Shown here: piece by piece, positions 51,543 through 59,270 of the stretch
How positions within the stretch are numbered: the first letter of the stretch is position 1
How the letters are laid out: each line of letters opens with the position of its first letter
Source of the DNA: Bacillota bacterium
GTDB taxonomy: Bacteria; Bacillota; Clostridia; Lachnospirales; Lachnospiraceae
Assembly: GCA_023443225.1 (NCBI GenBank)
Contig: JAEZVF010000118.1
Span: forward strand, 7,521-71,520
Reading direction: 5' to 3'
DNA: 64,000 nucleotides
The notes under the pieces: model-generated
The model's database searches: none
Told to the model about the DNA's origin: nothing
Seen by the model: the letters and a program-made list of their open reading frames with translations, nothing else
Position numbers and translations under genes: made by a program

Positions 51543-52340
51543 ATGAATTACGAGAAAAAAGCAAAAGAATTGCGAGCTGAGATATTGAAAATGTTATTTG
51601 CTTGCCAATCAGGTCATCCAGGAGGGTCCTTATCTTGTGTAGAAATGCTTATGGCAGCTTACTACAATACGATGAATATTGATCCTAAAAATCCTCAAAA
51701 ACCAGATAGAGATCGTTTTGTATTTAGTAAAGGTCATGCGTGTCCAACTTTATATGCAATATTAGCTGATTTAGGATACTATTCAAAAGAAGATCTTGCA
51801 GGACTTAGACAAATAGACAGTCATTTACAGGGGCATCCTGACTGCACAAAAACACCAGGTGTTGATATGAATACTGGTTCTTTAGGACAAGGAGTTTCAC
51901 TCGCAGTAGGTCTTGCGCTTGCAGCAAAACACGGAAAAGCTGACTATAAAGTATATACAGTAATTGGTGATGGTGAATGTCAAGAAGGACTTGTTTGGGA
52001 AGCAGCAATGGCAGCAGCTCACTATAAGCTTGATAATCTAATCGTAATGTTAGACTATAACGGATTGCAGATAGATGGAAGTAATGATGAGGTTATGAGC
52101 ATAGGTGATATTACAAAGAAATTTGATGCATTTGGATTTGAATGTTTAAAGGTTGATGGTCATGATATTGATGCAATAACAGAAGCTATAAAGGCGCCAG
52201 TAAGTGGAAAACCTAAGTTTATCTGTTGTAATACGATTAAAGGAAAAGGTGTTTCCTTTATGGAAAATCAAGCGGGATGGCATGGCAGACCTATGACAGA
52301 AGACGAATTTAATAAAGCAATGAAAGAATTAGAGGTGTAA
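51543..52340 (+). CDS. Transketolase, N-terminal subunit
   Basis: The thiamine-diphosphate-binding half of a split transketolase, 265 residues. It shows GHPGGSLSCVEMLMAAYY, RFVFSKGHACPTLYAILAD, the GDGECQEGLVWEAAM to LDYNGLQIDG thiamine motif (GDG-N), and KGKGVSFMENQAGWHGR. It pairs with the C-terminal subunit three bases downstream to transfer two-carbon ketol units between sugar phosphates. Its place after a sugar ABC transporter, and beside a transaldolase, suggests that the imported sugar enters through pentose-phosphate interconversion. Confidence 0.94.
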   Translation: MNYEKKAKELRAEILKMLFACQSGHPGGSLSCVEMLMAAYYNTMNIDPKNPQKPDRDRFVFSKGHACPTLYAILADLGYYSKEDLAGLRQIDSHLQGHPDCTKTPGVDMNTGSLGQGVSLAVGLALAAKHGKADYKVYTVIGDGECQEGLVWEAAMAAAHYKLDNLIVMLDYNGLQIDGSNDEVMSIGDITKKFDAFGFECLKVDGHDIDAITEAIKAPVSGKPKFICCNTIKGKGVSFMENQAGWHGRPMTEDEFNKAMKELEV

Positions 52341-52343
52341 ATC

Positions 52344-53270
52344 ATGGGAAAATCATTAAGAGTTGCTTATGGAGAATCTTTAGCTAAATTAGGTGAAAAA
52401 AATAATAAGATAGTTGTATTGGATGCAGACCTTGCTCATGCAACCATGACCAGTATTTTTGCGGATAAGTACCCGGATCGTTTTTATAATGTTGGTATAG
52501 CGGAAGCAAACCTTATGTGTATCGGTGCGGGTTTTGCTAATACAGGATATATACCTTTTGTTAGTACATTTGCACTATTTGGAGCAGGTAGAGCATATGA
52601 ACAAATTCGTAACTCAATCTGTTATACAAATGCTAATGTAAAATTCGGTTTTTCTCATTCTGGATTATCTGTTGGAGAAGACGGCGGAAGTCATCAGTCA
52701 ATTGAAGATATTGCATTAATGAGAGGACTTCCAAACATGACCATCTTTGTACCTTGCGATCCAGCAGAGACTGAGAAGGCAGTTATGGCTGCGGCAGAAA
52801 TAAACGGCCCAGTATACATACGTGTTGCAAGACCTGTTTGCGAAGATATTACTACTGCTGAAACACCATTTATTCCAGGAAAAGCAAATGTATTAAAAGA
52901 TGGAAACGATGTTTGTATCATTTCAGCAGGATTAATGATACCAGAAGCATTAAAAGCAGCGAAAATTTTAGAGAGTGAAGGTATTCATGCTGCAGTTGTC
53001 AATATGCATACAATTAAGCCAATTGATTCTGAAATTATTCTTGCTATGAACGCGAAATGCAAGGGTATCGTGACGGTTGAAGAACATTCCATCATTGGAG
53101 GTCTTGGTTCAGCTGTAGCAGAAGTATTAGCTGGTCATGCAGGAGCTAAGTTTGAAAGAGTTGGAATTGAAGATAAGTTTGGTAAATCTGGAAAGCCAGC
53201 TGAATTATTTGAAGCATTCGGATTAACAGCAGAAAATATTGCAAAAAAATGCAAAGCTACTTTAGCTTAA
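52344..53270 (+). CDS. Transketolase, C-terminal subunit
   Basis: The 308-residue partner of the preceding gene, with the pyrimidine-binding domain (RVAYGESLAKLGEKNNKIVV, catalytic Glu in NVGIAEANLMCIGAGFA near residue 55), the SHSGLSVGEDGGSHQSIED loop and a C-terminal transketolase domain (VTVEEHSIIGGLGSAVAEVL). Both halves match full-length transketolase in sum length when the C-terminal parts are combined. It is followed 13 bases later by the cupin gene. Confidence 0.94.
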   Translation: MGKSLRVAYGESLAKLGEKNNKIVVLDADLAHATMTSIFADKYPDRFYNVGIAEANLMCIGAGFANTGYIPFVSTFALFGAGRAYEQIRNSICYTNANVKFGFSHSGLSVGEDGGSHQSIEDIALMRGLPNMTIFVPCDPAETEKAVMAAAEINGPVYIRVARPVCEDITTAETPFIPGKANVLKDGNDVCIISAGLMIPEALKAAKILESEGIHAAVVNMHTIKPIDSEIILAMNAKCKGIVTVEEHSIIGGLGSAVAEVLAGHAGAKFERVGIEDKFGKSGKPAELFEAFGLTAENIAKKCKATLA

Positions 53271-53283
53271 GGGAGGAAATAAA

Positions 53284-53679
53284 ATGAAAATCGAAAATTA
53301 TTCTTTTGATGGTGAAGGAATGCAACGTGTATTTGAAAATGAAAAATGGACCGTAGGAATTAAGAACTGGAAACCAGCGAATGATATTACAGGAATTGAT
53401 TGCCTAGAACGTCATAATCAAACAGATGAATTATTTGTATTGGTATCAGGATCTTGCACATTGGTATATGCAAATGAGACAGATGATGGTTATAAATTTG
53501 AAGCAGTTAAGATGGAACCTAATAAAGTTTATAATATTCCTGCAACATTATGGCACAACACAATTACATGCAAGGATACCAAGATGATATTAATCGAAGA
53601 TTCTAATACTTCTATGGACAATAGTGATATTTTATCTCTTGATGCAGACCAAATTGCCGTTGTACAAGCTTTAGTGTAG
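53284..53679 (+). CDS. Small cupin-like protein
   Basis: A 131-residue single-domain cupin. Motif 1 reads RHNQTDELFVLVSGSC, with one His and the Glu; motif 2 reads YNIPATLWHNTITC, with a His. The two-His/one-Glu set is at the lower limit for a metal site. It has no signal peptide. Position between transketolase and transaldolase suggests a sugar or sugar-phosphate isomerase/epimerase or mutarotase-like role, but no family with known activity is recognised. Confidence 0.7.
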   Translation: MKIENYSFDGEGMQRVFENEKWTVGIKNWKPANDITGIDCLERHNQTDELFVLVSGSCTLVYANETDDGYKFEAVKMEPNKVYNIPATLWHNTITCKDTKMILIEDSNTSMDNSDILSLDADQIAVVQALV

Positions 53680-53692
53680 TGGAGGATATAGC

Positions 53693-54346
53693 ATGAAATT
53701 CTTTATTGATACTGCAAAAGTTGAGGATATAAAAAAAGCAAATGATATGGGGGTTATCTGTGGTGTTACTACGAACCCGTCATTAATTGCAAAAGAAGGA
53801 AGAGTGTTTGAAGAAGTCATTGCAGAAATTGCATCAATCGTAGATGGACCAATTAGTGGCGAAGTGAAAGCAACTACTGTAGATGCAGAGAATATGATAA
53901 AAGAAGGAAGAGAAATTGCAGCCATCCATCCCAATATGGTTGTAAAAATTCCAATGACAGTTGAAGGTTTAAAAGCTGTAAAAGTCCTTGCTTCTGAAGG
54001 TATAAAAACCAATGTAACTTTGGTTTTTACAGCAAACCAGGCACTTCTTGCAGCTAGAGCAGGTGCTTCCTACGTATCTCCATTTCTTGGACGTCTAGAT
54101 GATATATCTATGCCAGGAATAGATCTCGTAAGAACCATTTCTGATATTTTTAAAATTCAGGGAATTGAGACAGAAATTATTGCCGCAAGTATTCGTAATC
54201 CTATTCATGTTATTGACTGTGCACTTGTAGGAGCAGATATTGCTACGGTTCCATATAATGTGATTGAGCAGATGACAAAGCATCCTTTAACGGAAGAAGG
54301 AATTGAAAAGTTCCAGGTTGATTACAAGAAAGTTTTCGGAGAATAA
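53693..54346 (+). CDS. Small transaldolase (TalC/fructose-6-phosphate aldolase family)
   Basis: A 217-residue class I aldolase of the short transaldolase family, starting MKFFIDTAKVEDIKKA. The Schiff-base Lys is in MVVKIPMTVEGLKA (about residue 84). The segment TNVTLVFTANQALLAA has Phe where E. coli FSA has Tyr131; in this family Phe goes with transaldolase activity and Tyr with FSA activity, so true transaldolase is favoured. SPFLGRLDD also matches the TalC group. It ends the operon and supplies three-carbon transfers to complement the split transketolase. Confidence 0.93.
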   Translation: MKFFIDTAKVEDIKKANDMGVICGVTTNPSLIAKEGRVFEEVIAEIASIVDGPISGEVKATTVDAENMIKEGREIAAIHPNMVVKIPMTVEGLKAVKVLASEGIKTNVTLVFTANQALLAARAGASYVSPFLGRLDDISMPGIDLVRTISDIFKIQGIETEIIAASIRNPIHVIDCALVGADIATVPYNVIEQMTKHPLTEEGIEKFQVDYKKVFGE

Positions 54347-54366
54347 TTTGCCATAAGCCCCTTTAT

Positions 54367-54425
54367 AGTAGACAGTTAATCTACAAAAATTGCTGACTAG
54401 AACGTTTCGTTATTAACTGTCTACT
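54367..54425 (+). terminator. Hairpin closing the carbohydrate operon
   Basis: AGTAGACAGTTAAT pairs perfectly with ATTAACTGTCTACT across a 31-base loop. The T-run is short, so termination strength is uncertain. Confidence 0.6.
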
Positions 54426-54528
54426 TTACAGGGAGTGGTCATAGACCTTTATATGATAATAAGTATAGAATACATTAGGGGGTTAGTACTCTATAATTAT
54501 TGTCGGAGAAGGAGAGGCTTGTTGCTAT

Positions 54529-55155
54529 TTATATGTTAACTATGTTACCATCAGTAGATATTGTAACAACCTGCCATGGTATCATTTTATCACTATTTTT
54601 TAAAGCAGTGGTAACAGCGTGTACAATGCCGCTACAGCAAGGAACAATCATACGAACTATAGTAATACTCTTTATATCATTCTGTTTTAATATCTCGGTC
54701 AATTTATCAGCGTAATCTACATTATCTAATTTTGGACATCCAATTATCGTAATTTTATCTTTCATAAATTCATTGTGGAAATTGCCATATGCATAAGCTG
54801 TGCAATCCGCTGCAATAAGAAGATTTGCGCCTTTAAAATACGGTGCATTTACTGGTACCAGTTTTATCTGTACTGGCCACTGTTGTAGTTGAGTGGTAGC
54901 AGGCCCTGAAGCTTTAGAAGCGGCTATATTCCTTTTCACTTCTTCTTCATTAAAGGCAAGAGCTTCTCTTTCTTCAAAGCTTATAGCATTGACAGGACAA
55001 GCAGGGAGACAGTTTCCGAGACCATCACAATAGTCATCACGAAGGAGTGTAGCTTTTCCATCAACTATACCAATGGCACTTTCGTGACAGGCACCCACAC
55101 AAAGTCCACATCCATTACACAATTCTTGATTAATCTTAATAATTTTTCTTATCAT
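54529..55155 (-). CDS. 4Fe-4S ferredoxin-like protein
   Basis: A 208-residue protein. The first cluster motif is CNGCGLCVGACHESAI; the second is the altered CDGLGNCLPACPVNAI, which lacks one Cys of a standard CX2CX2CX3CP set. The rest (to residue 208) is a domain with further Cys residues (IGCPKLDNVDYA, VPCCSGIVHAV). Proteins of this type are often found beside Crp/Fnr regulators and hybrid-cluster proteins in anaerobes. Divergent to the Crp/Fnr gene across 146 bases that hold palindromic sites, so it is the likely target. No hcp gene is in the window. Confidence 0.88.
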   Translation of the reverse strand: MIRKIIKINQELCNGCGLCVGACHESAIGIVDGKATLLRDDYCDGLGNCLPACPVNAISFEEREALAFNEEEVKRNIAASKASGPATTQLQQWPVQIKLVPVNAPYFKGANLLIAADCTAYAYGNFHNEFMKDKITIIGCPKLDNVDYADKLTEILKQNDIKSITIVRMIVPCCSGIVHAVTTALKNSDKMIPWQVVTISTDGNIVNI

Positions 55156-55235
55156 GCTTACTCCTTTTTATATGAAATGAGTTTTAAGATCATTTTGTTT
55201 ACACTTATAAAATACTACAAAAATCTACCTTTGTC

Positions 55236-55251
55236 TGTTGCATATGCAACA
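55236..55251. promoter_or_regulatory. Crp/Fnr-type palindrome
   Basis: TGTTGCATATGCAACA is a perfect 16-bp palindrome in the divergent promoter region, with TTG/CAA half-sites as in Fnr-like operators. Confidence 0.75.
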
Positions 55252-55255
55252 AAAC

Positions 55256-55269
55256 TTAATTATAATTAA
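55256..55269. promoter_or_regulatory. Second palindrome in the divergent region
   Basis: TTAATTATAATTAA is a perfect 14-bp palindrome four bases after the first; it also contains a TATAAT, so it may be the -10 region of the regulator gene. Confidence 0.55.
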
Positions 55270-55301
55270 AACAAGACAAATCAAAAGAAAGGATGAGAAG
55301 C

Positions 55302-55964
55302 ATGATTGAGGAGATAAAAATTTTAAAACAGGTTTCTTTATTCCGTGGTATAGAAGCGGATAATTTATCTGATATGCTAAGTTGTTTGGGAGCGGTTAGA
55401 AAGCAGTATTTGAAAAACCAATCCATTATCCTTGCAGGGGAAGAGGTAACCTCCTTGGGGATCGTCTTAGATGGTAATGTTCAGATAATAAAAGACGATA
55501 TACTTGGAAATCGCATGATAGTAGCTGGACTCTCTGTTGGAGATATATTTGCTGAGACTATTGTCTGTGCAGGTATAAAGGAAAGCCCGGTAGATGTAAA
55601 TGCTTGTGATAATTGTTCAGTTCTTTGGGTCTCAATTAAGAGAATCATCTCGACCTGTTCAAATGCTTGTAGTTTTCACAACCGTTTGGTTTTAAATATC
55701 TTGGAACTTCTTGCAACTAAGAATCTATATTTGAACAATAAGATGGAGTTTCTATCGAAACGCACTATCCGTGAAAAGATAATGACATATTTAGTATTCC
55801 AGAAGGAGATGCATCAGAACTCTTCTTTTGTAATACCTTTAAACAGAAATGAAATGGCAGACTACCTTTGTGTAGATCGAAGCGCAATGTCGCGAGAACT
55901 TAGTAAACTTCGTGAAGAAGGTGTAATTGATTATCATAAGAATCAATTCCATCTACTTAAATGA
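55302..55964 (+). CDS. Crp/Fnr-family transcriptional regulator
   Basis: A 220-residue regulator with an N-terminal cyclic-nucleotide-binding-like fold (residues 10-115), the dimer helix and a C-terminal winged helix (EMADYLCVDRSAMSRELSKL). There are Cys residues in the effector domain (AGIKESPVDVNACDNC, CSNAC), but they do not form the Fnr N-terminal cluster motif. Such YeiL/Crp-like proteins respond to nitrosative or redox stress. ATG 55302 lies eight bases behind AAAGGA; ATG 55293 touches that site. The palindrome upstream and the divergent ferredoxin point to self- and target regulation. Confidence 0.9.
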   Translation: MIEEIKILKQVSLFRGIEADNLSDMLSCLGAVRKQYLKNQSIILAGEEVTSLGIVLDGNVQIIKDDILGNRMIVAGLSVGDIFAETIVCAGIKESPVDVNACDNCSVLWVSIKRIISTCSNACSFHNRLVLNILELLATKNLYLNNKMEFLSKRTIREKIMTYLVFQKEMHQNSSFVIPLNRNEMADYLCVDRSAMSRELSKLREEGVIDYHKNQFHLLK

Positions 55965-56040
55965 CATGAAAAATATGGAGCATAAACCAGTATATGTTAA
56001 TAAAATATTAAAAATGTTACATAAATATTAAATTAAGGGC

Positions 56041-56069
56041 TGGACAAATTAATATTTGTGTAATATAAT
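56041..56069 (+). promoter_or_regulatory. Promoter of the secreted peptidoglycan-binding protein
   Basis: TGGACA and TATAAT separated by 17 bases, about 30 bases before the ribosome binding site. Confidence 0.75.
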
Positions 56070-56103
56070 ACTCCTTGTATTTATTGATGACAGGAGGAAA
56101 AAC

Positions 56104-56958
56104 ATGAAGAAAATACACTTAAAGCATATACTACTATTTAGCTTGATGGTTTCTATGCTATTAAACCCTATGAATGTATCTGCTGCGTTGCTAAAAAAAG
56201 GATCTAAAAACCAGGAAGTGAAGCAAGTACAAACAGTTCTTAAGAAACTTGGATTTTTTACATATTCGAAAGCTACTGGTTATTATGGAAATATCACAGT
56301 AAACGCAGTAAAAAAATTTCAAAGAAAAAACGGCTTAGCAGCTGATGGTATTATTGGAAAGAAAACTAGAACAGAACTTGCTAAGTATGTACATAATCAA
56401 GATACAAAGGCTGAGAAAAAGAAGGCAACAGCAAAAAATCAAACTTTAGTAACACTGGCAGCAGAATCATCTACCAAACTTAGCGGTGCACTAGATTGGT
56501 ATAAGGAAGTGCAATACATATGGAAGAAAGGAATCAATGCAACGGTTACCGATGTTAATACTGGAAAATCATTTCGAGTGAAGCGGACTTATGGACATAA
56601 TCATGCAGATGTTGAACCACTAACTAAAAAAGACAGTAAAGTCATTAAAGAAATCTGGAATGGTTGGAGCTGGGAACGCCGTGCTGTGGTGGTTGAAGTT
56701 GATAATACGGTATTAGCTGGTTCTATGACAGCCATGCCCCATGCAGGACGTGATTCTTCTCCTGCGAATAAAACAATTAACAATCGTAGCGGAAATTATG
56801 GAAGAGGTGTTAATTTAGATGCTGTTAAAAGAAATGGTGCTAACGGAGTTATGGATATTCATTTTTTAAACAGCAGAACCCATAGCAGCAATCGTGTACT
56901 TAAAAACCAACAAGATATGGTAAAAAAGGCAAATAGTTTTATAAAGAAATTATTATAA
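56104..56958 (+). CDS. Secreted protein with peptidoglycan-binding domain and unknown C-terminal domain
   Basis: A 284-residue exported protein. The signal peptide (HILLFSLMVSMLLNPMNVSA) is cleaved near residue 28. Residues 30-95 form a PG_binding_1 domain (GSKNQEVKQVQTVLKKLGFF, KFQRKNGLAADGIIGKKTR). A linker follows, then a 150-residue C-terminal domain (LDWYKEVQYIWKKG, RTYGHNHADVEPLTKKDSKV, SWERRAVVVEVDN, MPHAGRDSSP, GVMDIHFLNSRTHSS). The conserved His and Asp positions look enzymatic, but I cannot name the activity. ATG 56104 follows AGGAGG. Confidence 0.88.
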   Translation: MKKIHLKHILLFSLMVSMLLNPMNVSAALLKKGSKNQEVKQVQTVLKKLGFFTYSKATGYYGNITVNAVKKFQRKNGLAADGIIGKKTRTELAKYVHNQDTKAEKKKATAKNQTLVTLAAESSTKLSGALDWYKEVQYIWKKGINATVTDVNTGKSFRVKRTYGHNHADVEPLTKKDSKVIKEIWNGWSWERRAVVVEVDNTVLAGSMTAMPHAGRDSSPANKTINNRSGNYGRGVNLDAVKRNGANGVMDIHFLNSRTHSSNRVLKNQQDMVKKANSFIKKLL

Positions 56959-56991
56959 GAATTCTTGATCTTATACAAGAAAGGTGGATTG

Positions 56992-57054
56992 GCTGTGAAA
57001 TAAGTAAGCAAAATATGGCAGGAGTTGCCTTTATTAAAACTCTTATTTCACAGC
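56992..57054. terminator. Hairpin between convergent genes
   Basis: GCTGTGAAATAAG pairs perfectly with CTTATTTCACAGC across a 37-base loop. T-runs are absent, so it may be a weak bidirectional terminator. Confidence 0.55.
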
Positions 57055-57066
57055 GACAATGCACAT

Positions 57067-57969
57067 TTATATAACTGTTTGATCAAAGTATTCTTTCAAT
57101 TTAACAGGACCCTCTAATATGACTCTGCCAACATACAGAGTTCTATCTTTTTTTGTCTTTATCGTCCATTTAACAAGTGTGATAGCGCCATTTTCTATTT
57201 CAATTGCCGTAATGCAGCGTGGATGAACGCAACTTCCATCATTAAAATACAGAGCCTCACCCACTTTTGGGAAAACAGGCTTATGAGTATGACCGGCTAT
57301 AATCATCTGATTATTAGTAATTGACCAATCTATTAACTTTTTTTCTATGGTATTTTTTATATTATAGTTCTTCGAAGCACTGGTTGGATTTTGTAATCCC
57401 ATTAATTCCAGTGGTCGCCAGATATATCGTACTAAGAATCGTGATAATCTCCAAAGTGTATAATTAAAAAAATCAGCTTGGTGGCCATGCACCAGAAGAA
57501 TTTTATTATTAGTATCAGTATAATTTAAAACGATTCCTTCAGTTATTTTTAAAGAAGGAAATAGAAGTACATTTTTCTGCTTGCAATCATCAAAATACGT
57601 GCGGCATTTATTAGTAACATAGCTGTTGTTTTTTTTAACCATATCATGATTGCCGTAAAGCATGTATAATCTGTTTTTTTGGTGGAATTTTGCCATAAGC
57701 CAGTAGGCGTCACTATGAGCCGTAATGATTTGTTCGATGCTGCGATTTTCCCACAATTCATCCCCATCGCCTAATTCTATATAAGTAAAATTTTTGTGAT
57801 AATAATAGGATAAAGCGGCAAAAAAGAGATTCTGGTTATTTGAGAAATTATCGGCCCAGCCTCCATCTCCTCTATGGCAATCACTCATTAAAATGATTTT
57901 TGAGGATTCATTTAGAGGCAATTCTCTTGATTTTTCTAGTAATCTATTCAATCGTGCGGTAACAAACAA
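57067..57969 (-). CDS. Calcineurin-like metallophosphoesterase
   Basis: A 300-residue cytoplasmic protein with the metallophosphoesterase blocks in order: SDCHRGDGG (metal Asp, His), GDGDELWENRS, YGNHDMV and AGHTHKP, plus LLVHGHQADF. The substrate (phosphoester or nucleotide) is not evident; it resembles UDP-2,3-diacylglucosamine hydrolase-like superfamily members but has no lipid A context. The start is TTG 57969 seven bases behind AAGGAG. It lies 23 bases downstream of the DUF4474 gene, so the two are an operon. Confidence 0.9.
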   Translation of the reverse strand: MFVTARLNRLLEKSRELPLNESSKIILMSDCHRGDGGWADNFSNNQNLFFAALSYYYHKNFTYIELGDGDELWENRSIEQIITAHSDAYWLMAKFHQKNRLYMLYGNHDMVKKNNSYVTNKCRTYFDDCKQKNVLLFPSLKITEGIVLNYTDTNNKILLVHGHQADFFNYTLWRLSRFLVRYIWRPLELMGLQNPTSASKNYNIKNTIEKKLIDWSITNNQMIIAGHTHKPVFPKVGEALYFNDGSCVHPRCITAIEIENGAITLVKWTIKTKKDRTLYVGRVILEGPVKLKEYFDQTVI

Positions 57970-57992
57970 GGTACCACTCCTTCCGCAAATAC

Positions 57993-58949
57993 TTATTCCT
58001 GATCATTTTCATCTATGAATTTTTGAATAGTCTTAAAGCCTTTAAAAAGATTCTTGGTATCTCCAACATTTACGATTTTACGATACATCTTAGGAGCTTG
58101 TATTTTAACTAACGCTAATTTATCTAATGGATTATATAAATGCTTTGTTGCGAAACGATAGGCTTCACAGTTTCTCTTGTTATTTGCCTGCATAAAACGT
58201 TCTATCATCAAGGTCCGCGATGCTGGTTGTGGGGAATGGGGTTGTTTTAATTCAAAACGTACTGTATTACTAAATACAGTGAATTCGTTGTCTGAATATC
58301 CTGTTTCACGGAAAGCTTCAACAAAAGCATCTCGCATATCCGCATTCTTTAAAGTGATTTCTACATTCATAGAAAGTTCATCAGGTTCAGAAAACTCTCC
58401 TAGCCGAAATCCAGTTAGCCACCAGTGGACGTCACTTCGCGAAAATATGGTAGATCCATTCTTCTTTAATACCACGGACATTGGAAGACGATCTTCATCG
58501 CTGGCACTGAAATAAAAAGTTCCATCGAAGAATCCGGGTATGTTTAAATTTGGACCTTTGGTTGAATAAATACCTATTTCACAGCCTGTCGTCATTCCAT
58601 ATTGACCTTTCCAAAACTCAATCAACCATTTTCTATCATCATATTCAAAGCGAATTGGCTCGCAATCGATTATCATACTGAAAGCAGCTGCTCCTTCATC
58701 GTAAAGCTCGCAATAACCACAATCCCGTTGCCATCCATCCATAATGGAATAAAAGATATCTTGTTTTGGATAATAAGCAAAGCCAAAGGGCTCTAAATCA
58801 TTATTTAGCTCTTCTAATTTACTTGAATTTGTCATTTTTATAAAAGAATACTTCATATGATTACTGCGGTACTCCTTATTCGACACTCTAAAATCACCAG
58901 AATACTTAACTGCATGTATATGTGAATCTAACCATTTACGAATTTGCAT
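57993..58949 (-). CDS. DUF4474 domain protein
   Basis: A 318-residue protein with the DUF4474 core at residues 50-250: FGFAYYPKQDIFYSIMDGWQ, RDCGYCELYDEGAA, then WLIEFWKGQYGMTTGCEIG and FDGTFYFSASDEDRLPMSV. This family is known from Clostridia, and its function is not established. No signal peptide is visible. ATG is seven bases behind AAGGAG. The C-terminal 70 residues are helical and basic. It shares an operon with a metallophosphoesterase. Confidence 0.8.
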   Translation of the reverse strand: MQIRKWLDSHIHAVKYSGDFRVSNKEYRSNHMKYSFIKMTNSSKLEELNNDLEPFGFAYYPKQDIFYSIMDGWQRDCGYCELYDEGAAAFSMIIDCEPIRFEYDDRKWLIEFWKGQYGMTTGCEIGIYSTKGPNLNIPGFFDGTFYFSASDEDRLPMSVVLKKNGSTIFSRSDVHWWLTGFRLGEFSEPDELSMNVEITLKNADMRDAFVEAFRETGYSDNEFTVFSNTVRFELKQPHSPQPASRTLMIERFMQANNKRNCEAYRFATKHLYNPLDKLALVKIQAPKMYRKIVNVGDTKNLFKGFKTIQKFIDENDQE

Positions 58950-59059
58950 AAAGTAACTCCTTTCTATTGTTGTATAATATAATATTCGAGTTACCCGCTC
59001 ATTGTTAAAGATATGTAGGGATTACTATTAAATAGGAGCGAATTTGCTAGATTAATGCA

Positions 59060-59099
59060 AAAAAATAAACCGGATAATTGCGTAAAGCAATTATCCGGC
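59060..59099 (-). terminator. Terminator of the oadB operon
   Basis: On the minus strand CCGGATAATTGC pairs perfectly with GCAATTATCCGG, followed by TTTATTTTTTTG. Confidence 0.9.
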
Positions 59100-59117
59100 T
59101 ACATTCTTATACTTATG

Positions 59118-59255
59118 TTATTGTTTTTTTTCTATTGCAGCATCAACCTTCTGCATAATAATAACCAAAAGAGTAATTAATATAATAACAGTAAAGATAC
59201 CGAACATACCTTTCCACATGATGCTAAGAGATAATAAAAAAGTTTCAAAATTCAT
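59118..59255 (-). CDS. 45-residue membrane protein next to OadB-like pump (OadG-like)
   Basis: A short gene found by eye: ATG 59255 behind AAGGAG with a seven-base spacer, ending at a TAA at 59118-59120. The product is 45 residues with a single membrane helix (MFGIFTVIILITLLVIIMQK) and a charged tail AAIEKKQ. Its size, topology and place right after the beta subunit match the small gamma-type subunits (OadG) of sodium-pumping decarboxylases, though it is shorter than most (about 80 residues). It probably anchors or stabilises the complex. Confidence 0.8.
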   Translation of the reverse strand: MNFETFLLSLSIMWKGMFGIFTVIILITLLVIIMQKVDAAIEKKQ

Positions 59256-59270
59256 GACATGACTCCTTTC

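Noticed and set aside
54500..54715. Plus-strand frame of 71 codons opposite the ferredoxin gene
   Set aside because: It is antisense to a protein with clear Fe-S motifs and has no ribosome binding site.
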